This document shows, in pieces, positions 44,811-51,268 of a DNA stretch of 51,268 nucleotides. Source of the stretch: Chloroflexota bacterium (lineage in GTDB: Bacteria; Chloroflexota; Anaerolineae; Anaerolineales; Villigracilaceae). The position numbers and the translations under genes were made by a program. The stretch covers positions 1 through 51,268 of the forward strand of contig JACAEM010000021.1 in assembly GCA_013388855.1 (NCBI GenBank). The letters run 5' to 3'. The notes under the pieces were generated by a model. The model did no database searches, had not been told where the DNA came from, and was given only the letters and a program-made list of their open reading frames with translations. How positions within the stretch are numbered: position 1 is the first letter of the stretch; each line of letters begins with the position of its first letter.

Positions 44811-46087
44811 TTGACTCTTTCGGGCAGGCGCAGGCGGACGGTTGTTCCATCGCTGGGGCTGGAGAGAATCTCGCACGTTCCGCCGAGTTGTTTGGCGCGG
44901 TCTATCATCCCTTGCAAGCCAAAGCCATTGGCAAGCGCGGGCGCAGTTTCAAATCCAGCGCCGTCGTCTGTTATTTCCAGCACGACAAACCCATCCTGTC
45001 GTTGTAACGCCACGCCTAACTTTTTGGCGTTCGCATGTTGCAGGACATTGGAAATCGCCTCCTGCGCAACGCGATAGACACACTGCTCAATATCCTCAGG
45101 CAGGTCGCTGAAATCTCCATAGATATTCCTTGAATGAATCAAGTTGCCGCGCTTGGACGCATCCACAGCCAGCCGATGAATGGCGGCTGCCAGCCCAAAC
45201 GTCTCCAGCGGCTGAGCGCGGATGGCGCGCACGGCGCGGCGGGCTTCGTCCAATCCGCTATTGGCGGTTTTCAGGGCGCTATTCAGCATTTCATACGCGC
45301 GGTTTTGGTTTTGAAACCATAGACTCCGAACCGCTTCCAGTTCAACCGTCAGGGCGCTGAAGGAGTGCGCCAGCACATCGTGCAATTCGCCCGCCAGACG
45401 GTTTCTTTCCTGCGCCGCCGCAAGCTGCTCCCGAATCTGGGCTTGGTCCTTGAGTTCGGCGCGCTGCTGGCGCTGTGTTGCTACAAGACGGTTCACCACA
45501 AATCCGACAATGGCAAGGAAGACCACCGTCGAAAAGGCGGTGTAAAAGGCGATGCTCGCAGGCATCTGCCCAGACTGGAGGAGGGGCAGGCTCAAGAAAA
45601 ACAGGAGCGCCCCGCTCAAAACGCAATACGCCAGCATGGCGGATAACGAGTATTGCCACGCAATCAGTATCACAACCACCAGCAGGGTCATTACGGGGGC
45701 TTGCGCTTCGCCCGCGCCGCCGCGCAAAATAATTCCCTGATTGCGAACCAGCATTTCAAGAACGGGGAATGAGGTGAGGAACGCCAAACCTATCGGCAGA
45801 TAAAATCTCCCCAGCATCGCCGCTGCCCGATTGGAAAATAAATAAGTCAGCAGAAAAATCGTTTCGCCCAAAACGAGCAAAATCGAAACCATGAAGGCGT
45901 CAGACGCGCCGATGCCAAGCCGAAAGCCATGCGACAGGATGGTAAATAAAAGCCGAATGGCGGCAAACGCTTTGAATGTCTTCAGTAAACCAGGCTCCAG
46001 GTCAAATGAGGGAATATCTGTCCGCTTGTTCATGGCTTGCAAAATTGTAGCATCTCCGTCTCGCAATTTCATAGTGACTGCGGTCAC
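44807..46087 (-). CDS. Membrane sensor histidine kinase (NarL/DesK type)
   Basis: A 426-residue kinase. Residues about 35-205 contain five or six transmembrane helices with short loops, so the signal is sensed in the membrane. HisKA_3 has AQERNRLAGELHDVLAHSFSAL (phospho-acceptor His). The ATPase domain has AQEAISNVLQHANAKK, DDGAGFE and GFGLQGMIDRA. The start is uncertain: an ATG at 46033 (MNKRTDIPSF) fits the domain boundary, while the longer frame begins at 46087 within an inverted repeat. It resembles DesK-like kinases that report on membrane state. Confidence 0.92.
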   Translation of the reverse strand: MTAVTMKLRDGDATILQAMNKRTDIPSFDLEPGLLKTFKAFAAIRLLFTILSHGFRLGIGASDAFMVSILLVLGETIFLLTYLFSNRAAAMLGRFYLPIGLAFLTSFPVLEMLVRNQGIILRGGAGEAQAPVMTLLVVVILIAWQYSLSAMLAYCVLSGALLFFLSLPLLQSGQMPASIAFYTAFSTVVFLAIVGFVVNRLVATQRQQRAELKDQAQIREQLAAAQERNRLAGELHDVLAHSFSALTVELEAVRSLWFQNQNRAYEMLNSALKTANSGLDEARRAVRAIRAQPLETFGLAAAIHRLAVDASKRGNLIHSRNIYGDFSDLPEDIEQCVYRVAQEAISNVLQHANAKKLGVALQRQDGFVVLEITDDGAGFETAPALANGFGLQGMIDRAKQLGGTCEILSSPSDGTTVRLRLPERVK

Positions 46088-46089
46088 TC
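46074..46089. promoter_or_regulatory. Inverted repeat at the kinase gene start
   Basis: AGTGAC-TGCG-GTCACT with 6-bp arms. It lies between the divergent kinase and small membrane gene and may be an operator for both. If so, the kinase start is the downstream ATG at 46033. Confidence 0.4.
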
Positions 46090-46179
46090 GTTTTGATGAC
46101 TGCGGATACTATTCGAATTTTCTTGAATAAAGGATAATCGTCGTCATTCATGGAGAAAACCATAAGGAGCAGACAGGCG

Positions 46180-46371
46180 ATGAAAAGTAAATCACAAGCG
46201 GTCGGCGTTTGGATGGCGCTAGGCGCGTTGGCGGGGGCGTTAATCGGCGCGGTCATTGGCGTCTTTTCCCAAGATTGGTCATGGATGGCTTTCGGCGTTC
46301 CCGTTGGGTTGGCTGTCGGGTTTGGCATTGGCGCCGCGCTGACGCAAAACAAACCAGATAAACAGGATTAG
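46180..46371 (+). CDS. Small glycine-rich membrane protein
   Basis: About 63 residues from the ATG at 46180 (an ATG at 46150 would add ten residues). Two hydrophobic helices rich in small residues (ALGALAGALIGAVIGVF and VGLAVGFGIGAAL) form a glycine-zipper hairpin. AGGAG before 46180 supports this start. Function unknown. It lies divergent from the sensor kinase, so it may be a target of that system. Confidence 0.65.
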   Translation: MKSKSQAVGVWMALGALAGALIGAVIGVFSQDWSWMAFGVPVGLAVGFGIGAALTQNKPDKQD

Positions 46372-46415
46372 CAAGATAAAAACTTCTAAAACAGCCGCCA
46401 AACATCCTGTTTATC
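46357..46415. repeat. 12-bp inverted repeat over the end of the small membrane gene
   Basis: GATAAACAGGAT (46357-46368) and ATCCTGTTTATC (46404-46415) are perfect inverted repeats with a 35-base loop. The left arm overlaps the 3' end of the gene. It may act as a weak terminator or belong to a dispersed repeat. Confidence 0.55.
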
Positions 46416-46457
46416 CTGCCAATCTTGTTAAAGCGCATCCGCTGGAAAGGTTGAAAA

Positions 46458-47696
46458 ATGCACAAAACCATCGTTCCCATCCTCATCTTGACTCTGGCGG
46501 CTCTCGCCTGCGGAAGGTCAACTGCCCCGACGGAAACGCCGCCAACTGCCCCGACTGTTTCCATACCCGAAACCCTGCAAGCAGACTGCGGCGCTGGCGA
46601 GATTTGCAAAGAGCTCGTCATTCGCGGAGACAGCAAATCCACACTGCCAGACGTAAGCGAAAGTCCCTTTTCAGGCTATGCAGACCCAACCATCCGACAG
46701 GGCGATGACGGCGTGTTATGGCTGTCCTATTCGTGGCCCCACCTGAAGTTCGAAAATCGAAGACCCGTGCCAAGCGTGGATATTCATCTGGCGAAATCCG
46801 TAGATGAAGGAAACACCTGGGATTTTGTCACAACGCTATTTACGGCAACGCCCATTGCCAATCCCGCCACGCCGTCTCAGGAAGGTTATCTGGATTACGA
46901 GGTGGTCAATTTGCTCCCCGCAACCGTCAACGGACAAACGACGTGGTTTGGCGTGACGCTCAATTATTTTGTGCCTGAGCAGGGAGGCATGGCGCTGAGA
47001 CCGTCCGATTCGTTCCACATCAGGGTATATCAGGCGAACAGCCCCGCCGATTTGACTAACGCTCCCTACGCCATCCTGGGAGGCGGCGTCACCAACCCAG
47101 CCTGGAATCCAGTCCAATCGCTGATCCCCGACGACATGAGCGCCGCGGATAAACAATCCTTTTTTTGGAACGAACCCAGCCTTTACTTTGAAAACGGCGC
47201 GCTCTATCTGATTATGGTCGCGTTCAATCTTGGAAACAGGCAGGACATCAGCCGCGATGCGGTGTATGTCTTCGCCGCTGCGCCAGATGGAGAGCCAGAT
47301 TCGTGGCAATGGGAATATAAAGGAAAATTGTTAGGATATGAGGAAGCAAAAATGCTGGGCGCCACGCGCCTTACGCAGGTGGATGTTGTGCGCGGCAAAA
47401 ATGGCGATTTGCTCCTCATCGCTTCTCCAGACGATTGGAATACCGAGTTTGGCGACTACAATCACAAAGGGTGTGTGGCGCTGGAGATTGCCTCGCTCGA
47501 AGAACCGTCCCTCAAGAAAGATGCTTCGGGCAATCTATTGGTGCGCGCAAAAATTATTGATTCGCAGGCAAACGAACTGGGCTCCGCCGCGTGCAGTTAT
47601 GACCCCAACTCCGCCACTGGCATTCTCTTTACCCGCAGGAACAAAACGCAAGAGAGTTTAACTGCCAGCCTCTGGCAAACGTTTGTACAGCCTTGA
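46458..47696 (+). CDS. Asp-box (BNR) lipoprotein, sialidase-like fold
   Basis: A 412-residue lipoprotein. The signal ends in lipobox LAALAC, then a Thr/Pro linker. One clear Asp-box is present, S-x-D-x-G-x-T-W in KSVDEGNTWDF near residue 118, in a fold that alternates strands and loops like a five- or six-bladed propeller (DPTIRQGDDGVLWLSYSW, VDVVRGKNGDLLLIASPDDW). Other blades lack the box, so a sialidase activity is not shown; it may bind a glycan. The next gene overlaps its stop by one base. Confidence 0.7.
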   Translation: MHKTIVPILILTLAALACGRSTAPTETPPTAPTVSIPETLQADCGAGEICKELVIRGDSKSTLPDVSESPFSGYADPTIRQGDDGVLWLSYSWPHLKFENRRPVPSVDIHLAKSVDEGNTWDFVTTLFTATPIANPATPSQEGYLDYEVVNLLPATVNGQTTWFGVTLNYFVPEQGGMALRPSDSFHIRVYQANSPADLTNAPYAILGGGVTNPAWNPVQSLIPDDMSAADKQSFFWNEPSLYFENGALYLIMVAFNLGNRQDISRDAVYVFAAAPDGEPDSWQWEYKGKLLGYEEAKMLGATRLTQVDVVRGKNGDLLLIASPDDWNTEFGDYNHKGCVALEIASLEEPSLKKDASGNLLVRAKIIDSQANELGSAACSYDPNSATGILFTRRNKTQESLTASLWQTFVQP

Positions 47697-48088
47697 TGAA
47701 AAATTGGAGCGCCATGTCACATTGGAAAATCATCGGCGAAGTCATCCTCTTCCTCATTTACGCGTTGGCAGGATTATTCGCGGGATGGTCGCTGTCGCTC
47801 CGCGAATCTTCACTGGAGAAAACAGCATCCACGCTTTCCATGAGCATCGCCTTCATCCTACTTTGGGCGATAAACCGCTGGCGCAACATTTTAATCTGGA
47901 AAATTTACACGCCCCTTGACGGTGCAATCGCAGGCGCAGTTGTGAGCTCCGCCCGTGCTGTGACCTATTTCGCCATTGAAAGAACTATCGTAAGTATTTA
48001 CGTGGATTGGCTGATCATCATCATTATGGGGTTTGTTCTTGGATGGATATATGGCTGGCTGAATCGGAAGCGCGGGTCAAGAGGATAA
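47696..48088 (+). CDS. Membrane protein of unknown function
   Basis: About 130 residues from the ATG at 47696, which shares one base with the stop of the lipoprotein gene (TGATG), so they are translationally coupled. Four hydrophobic helices lie near residues 13-35, 46-62, 77-95 and 103-122, and the tail is basic. I do not recognise a family. The coupling suggests it anchors or regulates the lipoprotein's partner system. Confidence 0.7.
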   Translation: MKNWSAMSHWKIIGEVILFLIYALAGLFAGWSLSLRESSLEKTASTLSMSIAFILLWAINRWRNILIWKIYTPLDGAIAGAVVSSARAVTYFAIERTIVSIYVDWLIIIIMGFVLGWIYGWLNRKRGSRG

Positions 48089-48266
48089 CATGCTGTCAAT
48101 TTGAAGCATGGATTTACAGCCTTAACACCATACAGCAAGCGCGGCATATATCATGGATACGGGTATAAATTTCGGTTACGAACGTAGGCGGCACGTAGGC
48201 GGCGGAAATACATTGCTCCTCGCACGTTTTCCAGAAAAACTGTAGCAACTCAGTCAAAATCAAAGG

Positions 48267-48293
48267 CGGTGGAGAGTTACCTCTGCCGTTTTT
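48267..48293 (+). terminator. Intrinsic terminator downstream of the lipoprotein operon
   Basis: CGGTGGAG pairs with CTCTGCCG (two wobble pairs) around a 6-base loop, followed by TTTTT. It lies 180 bp after the membrane gene, and the intervening sequence shows no gene. Confidence 0.55.
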
Positions 48294-48478
48294 GTTTATT
48301 TCACCAACTTTCAGCCTTTGACGGTCACATTGAGGCGTAACAAGCGAAACATATCACATCCAAAAATCAACGCAGACGATTGCGGATATGGCGGGGTGTG
48401 AAGAGAGTCAATCCGCGCATATGACGGAGGCTTTGCAATATTGCCCAAAGTTGATGGCAGGATAGTGCAACTTCTTCC

Positions 48479-48790
48479 TCAATCCGAACCCAGTGCCAAC
48501 AAAATGTAGAGTACCACATCGCCCCACAGGTGCATGAAGACGGGCACTGCCAGTCCTTTTGTTTCAATCATCGCTTTGCCGAAGAGGACGGCGACAAGTG
48601 TGAGGTAGACCACCCCGCCGCCCCAAAGGAAACGCCGCCATAGTAATGTCCCAGCTCGAACCAGAGCGCCATCAGGTGCTGGGAAATGTACGCCTGCCGC
48701 CAACCCAGAGAGGCTTCCAGATGACAGACACAAGCTTCGCCTGTTCCAATCGCAAGCAGGATGGCAATGCGTTGTGGGGAAGCAATGGCA
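48479..48790 (-). pseudogene. Decayed CPBP-family intramembrane protease
   Basis: Two frames together give the C-terminal half of a CPBP (Abi) membrane protease. The first is LGWRQAYISQHLMALWFELGHYYGG, then after a frameshift in the G-rich stretch near 48625-48640 comes VVYLTLVAVLFGKAMIETKGLAVPVFMHLWGDVVLYI. The EExxxR motif region upstream reads GEACVC, so the first catalytic motif is also damaged. The N-terminal half is missing. It sits between the lipoprotein operon and the molybdoenzyme operon. Confidence 0.75.
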
Positions 48791-48840
48791 GATAACAGCG
48801 GGGAAATTTGTTCGGCGATTTAAGGGATGGGTTGGTTTTT

Positions 48841-48890
48841 ATATTCATAAACCTGAATATACGATAGCAACACATTCAATTTTTGAATGT
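48841..48890. promoter_or_regulatory. Two tandem ATTCA/TGAAT dyads upstream of the oxidoreductase operon
   Basis: ATATTCA-N6-TGAATAT (48841-48860) and ACATTCAA-N3-TTGAATGT (48872-48890) are both perfect and share the ATTCA/TGAAT core. Their centres are about 30.5 bp apart, close to three helical turns. They lie about 170-220 bp before the ATG at 49062 and suggest binding by a dimeric regulator. Confidence 0.5.
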
Positions 48891-49061
48891 AACGATTGTC
48901 ATTTTTGGCGGCGATGAACATCCTCCTGATGTAAGGATTTTCCCTACATTTTCCAGAAAACCATCCAACTTTTCCCGCTATGGAGGAATTGTCAATGGGG
49001 GGAAAATCAGGCTGGCATGATTGGATTTTCGTCCAAGTCTATTTCATGAAGGAGAAGCACA

Positions 49062-49901
49062 ATGTCAAATGAGTTGTTAGGCAAGTATGCTTCCGAGGTC
49101 TTTGCCGGGCTGGTTTCGGCGGTCGGCGAGGTGGAAATCTCCGCCGCGCCTGCCGCCGGGTTCGCCCCCAGCGAAGACGTTTTGGTTCGCATGGAACGCG
49201 AACTGAAACGCGCGCTAGAAAAGCCCGCCTCGGAACGACGCTGGGTGATGGTGATTGACCTGCGCCGTTGTATCGGCTGTCACGCCTGCACGATTGCCTG
49301 CGTGGCAGAAAACAAACTGCCGCCGGGCGTGGTCTATCGTCCCGTAATGACGGAGGAAATCGGCACGTATCCCAACGTGACGATGAAGTTCCTGCCGAGG
49401 CCGTGTATGCAGTGCGAGAAATCGCCCTGCACCGAAGTCTGCCCGGTGAACGCCACCTATCACAACGAAGAGGAAATTGTGGTGGTGGATTACGAGCAGT
49501 GCATTGGCTGCCGCGCCTGCATGGCGGCTTGCCCCTACGGCGCGCGCACGTTCGACTTCGGCTACAACTACGCCGAGCAACTGCCCGTCTTCGACGGAGC
49601 CATCATCGGCGGGGAGACAGCCGCCGGGTATGAGCATGCCAGCCAGGAGTATGGCGAAGCATGGAAGCGCGAGGGGCGGCATGAATCGCCGGTAGGCAAC
49701 GTCCGCAAGTGTCACTTCTGCCTGCACCGCATCAAGGACGGCATCCTGCCCGCCTGCACCACCACCTGCATCGGGCGCGCCACCTACTTCGGCGACGCCA
49801 ACGACCCCGAGTCGCTCGTGGCGGAACTCATCAGCAAACCCAACGTGGTTCGGCTTAAGGAAGAACTCGGCACCGAACCGCGCGTCTATTACATCGTGTA
49901 G
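49062..49901 (+). CDS. Four-cluster ferredoxin subunit of a molybdopterin oxidoreductase (PsrB/DmsB type)
   Basis: A 279-residue electron-transfer subunit. Four Cys groups are visible: [41 protein letters not shown], and the split CHFC...CTTTC. These hold four [4Fe-4S] clusters that link the catalytic subunit to the membrane subunit. The N-terminal 60 residues are an uncommon extension before the first cluster. GAAGGAG precedes the ATG. It is the first gene of a three-gene operon. Confidence 0.95.
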   Translation: MSNELLGKYASEVFAGLVSAVGEVEISAAPAAGFAPSEDVLVRMERELKRALEKPASERRWVMVIDLRRCIGCHACTIACVAENKLPPGVVYRPVMTEEIGTYPNVTMKFLPRPCMQCEKSPCTEVCPVNATYHNEEEIVVVDYEQCIGCRACMAACPYGARTFDFGYNYAEQLPVFDGAIIGGETAAGYEHASQEYGEAWKREGRHESPVGNVRKCHFCLHRIKDGILPACTTTCIGRATYFGDANDPESLVAELISKPNVVRLKEELGTEPRVYYIV

Positions 49902-49910
49902 GAGGCGGAG

Positions 49911-51053
49911 ATGTTGAAGAAACTTTCTTACGCGGTCGGCGCGGCAGCCCTGCTGTTCGGTTTGTGGGGCGTCTATATCCGCCTGTTCGAGGGCGAACAA
50001 AGCGCCAATTATGGCTCCTACATCGGATGGGGTTTGTGGGTTGCCATGTATCTCTTCCTGGCGGGTCTCGCGGCGGGAGCGTATATGCTCGCCGCGTTCG
50101 ACTACCTGTTCAACGTGCCAGCCTTCAAAGGCACGGGCAAGACCATGCTGTGGGCGGCGCTGGTGACACTGCCCGCCGGTCTCGCCTCGATTGGCATGGA
50201 CCTTGGTCACATGGAGCGCATCTGGAAGGTCTATCTCCAGCCCAGTTTCACCTCCTTCCTGGCGTGGATGGTGTGGGGCTACACCATCTTCCTGATTTTG
50301 ATTGCGATTTCGCTTTACTTCGCCTTCACCGCCCCCGAAAAGAAAGCGATGAAAGCCGTGATGTGGATTGGCTTCATCACCGCGATTTTGGTGGCGGGCG
50401 GCGTGGGCTTTTTGCTGGGCGGCAACGCGGCGCGGCTCTACTGGCACGTCGGCTTGCTCCCCGTGCAGTTCCCGGTCTTTGCCATCGCTTCGGGCGCGGG
50501 GCTGATGCTGCTCATTGTGGGCTGGTTCATGCCCAACATGGATGAAAAACAACGCGGCGATTTGCTCTGGCTGCTTGCCATCATCTCGATTGCGACCAGC
50601 GTCGCCAAACTGTACTTCCTCGTTGCCGATTACACCCAATCGCTCTATGGCGGCGTGACCGATAACCTGATTGCTGTCAATTACGTGCTGAACGGGCCTC
50701 AGGCTTTCACGTTCTGGGGCGTGCAGATTGTCCTGGGACTGCTCATCCCGGTCATCGTGCTGGCGCAGCCCAAACTGGCAAAGAACGGATTCGTAGCTGG
50801 ACTGATGGGCTTGTTCCTGCTCATCGGTTACGCCGCTGCTCGCCTGCTGATTGTTGTCCCTGGTCAGGTGGCGGAGATGATGCCCGGTCAGGCGGAAGCC
50901 TTTGTCGGTCCCAAACTGACGCTCGAATACACCCCCAGCCTGATGGAATGGTCGGTGACCTCCGCCGTGATGGGCTTCGCCATCCTCGGCATTCTCATCG
51001 GTATGGATTATCTGATTAACCGTAAGCCGCGCTCTACGGAGGTGAAGAAATGA
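49911..51053 (+). CDS. NrfD/PsrC-family membrane quinone-linked subunit
   Basis: A 380-residue membrane protein with about ten helices. The family core is GLASIGMDLGHMERIWKVYLQPSFTSFLAWMVWGYTIF near residues 90-130, and charged residues facing the quinone site are kept. It exchanges electrons between quinol and the FeS subunit; some relatives pump protons. It begins 9 bp after the FeS gene (GGAGG upstream) and overlaps the next gene by 4 bp. Confidence 0.95.
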   Translation: MLKKLSYAVGAAALLFGLWGVYIRLFEGEQSANYGSYIGWGLWVAMYLFLAGLAAGAYMLAAFDYLFNVPAFKGTGKTMLWAALVTLPAGLASIGMDLGHMERIWKVYLQPSFTSFLAWMVWGYTIFLILIAISLYFAFTAPEKKAMKAVMWIGFITAILVAGGVGFLLGGNAARLYWHVGLLPVQFPVFAIASGAGLMLLIVGWFMPNMDEKQRGDLLWLLAIISIATSVAKLYFLVADYTQSLYGGVTDNLIAVNYVLNGPQAFTFWGVQIVLGLLIPVIVLAQPKLAKNGFVAGLMGLFLLIGYAAARLLIVVPGQVAEMMPGQAEAFVGPKLTLEYTPSLMEWSVTSAVMGFAILGILIGMDYLINRKPRSTEVKK

Positions 51054-51268
51054 AAACCAAAAATGCGAAACTTTCTCGCCGCGACTTTCTGAAGGTGGCA
51101 GGCGTCACCGGCGGCGCGGCAGCCTTCCTCGGCAGTTTGCCTGCCGCCAAAGAAGCGATTGCCAAAGTCAACCTGACGGCTGCTGACCAATCTTTTGAAG
51201 CCAAACCCGAAAATCAACTCTATACTGTCTGCCTGCAATGCAACACCGGTTGCGGCATCAAGGTCAAA
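51050..51268 (+). CDS. Tat-exported molybdopterin oxidoreductase catalytic subunit, 3'-partial
   Basis: The first 73 residues of a PsrA/TtrA/DMSO-reductase-type protein. The twin-arginine signal is SRRDFLKVAG near residue 9, followed by a hydrophobic Ala/Gly stretch, so the folded enzyme is exported by Tat. The first FeS-cluster motif CLQCNTGCGIKV (C-x2-C-x3-C) begins just before the window ends. Substrate (polysulfide, thiosulfate, tetrathionate, arsenate or other) cannot be told from this part. The ATG overlaps the NrfD stop (ATGA). Confidence 0.92.
   Translation, partial: MKTKNAKLSRRDFLKVAGVTGGAAAFLGSLPAAKEAIAKVNLTAADQSFEAKPENQLYTVCLQCNTGCGIKVK

Noticed and set aside
48872-48890. FNR/CRP binding site
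   Set aside because: The dyad is ACATTCAA/TTGAATGT and does not fit TTGAT-N4-ATCAA or TGTGA-N6-TCACA.
49215-50639. 474-codon open frame on the minus strand opposite the FeS and NrfD genes
   Set aside because: Both plus-strand genes have clear family motifs and good ribosome-binding sites. The minus frame is a product of GC-rich codon bias.

Overview
The window looks like chromosomal DNA of an Anaerolineae-type member of the Chloroflexota. This is inferred from gene content, not from a marker search. It has an archaeal-looking set of early mevalonate genes in a bacterium, a MetV-MetF type fusion, many lipoproteins with Pro/Thr-rich linkers after the lipobox, and several families of short GC-rich palindromic repeats scattered between and inside genes. 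Most genes are GC-rich. A few islands are AT-richer: a 22.0-22.6 kb gene, the 34.2 kb regulator and the insertion sequence near 43.2 kb.

Layout. 1-3.4 kb: one-carbon/methionine genes, namely the 3' part of cobalamin-dependent methionine synthase followed by a homocysteine methyltransferase-MTHFR fusion. 3.4-7.5 kb: a GT-C-like membrane protein with a small partner, coaX, a polysaccharide deacetylase lipoprotein and an FmdB zinc ribbon with a strong promoter. 7.5-9.8 kb, minus strand: tandem small membrane paralogues, a CreD-like membrane protein and tRNA-Asn. 9.9-15.5 kb, minus strand: glpX and the translation/envelope cluster rpsB-tsf-pyrH-frr-uppS-cdsA. 15.9-18.9 kb, minus strand: dnaA, a 478-bp spacer and a GAF sensor kinase. 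19-27.9 kb, plus strand: HMG-CoA reductase, an EamA transporter and HAD hydrolase between repeats, HMG-CoA synthase, an esterase, a lipoprotein, a thiolase-like protein and a MetV-MetF fusion. 27.9-33.4 kb, minus strand: a surface-polysaccharide cluster (GT4, epimerase, WecA-like transferase, heparinase-like protein). 33.6 kb: a DUF35 zinc-ribbon/OB protein that belongs functionally with the mevalonate genes. 35-43.2 kb: a sugar-uptake locus (ROK regulator, solute-binding lipoprotein, GH30, two permeases, GH42 beta-galactosidase), ended by a decayed IS5-type element. 44.1-46.1 kb: a two-component system. 46.1-48.1 kb: small membrane proteins and an Asp-box lipoprotein. 48.5-48.8 kb: a decayed CPBP protease. 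49-51.3 kb: a three-subunit molybdopterin oxidoreductase (FeS, NrfD, Tat-exported catalytic subunit), cut by the window end.

How the genes fit together. HMG-CoA synthase, the thiolase-like protein and DUF35 are the three partners of the archaeal thiolase/HMGS channelling complex, and HMG-CoA reductase is the next step. The thiolase-like protein has Gly at the nucleophile position and Phe in place of the GHP-motif His, so it may be a scaffold or may have a different activity. The ROK/ABC/GH30/GH42 locus reads as a beta-galactan or galacto-oligosaccharide utilisation locus without its own ATPase. The most unusual structural signal is that GC-rich palindromic repeats sit in frame inside metH (three copies, plus a block of five AACGTT units 8 bp apart) and inside the heparinase-like gene, with a related copy between genes.
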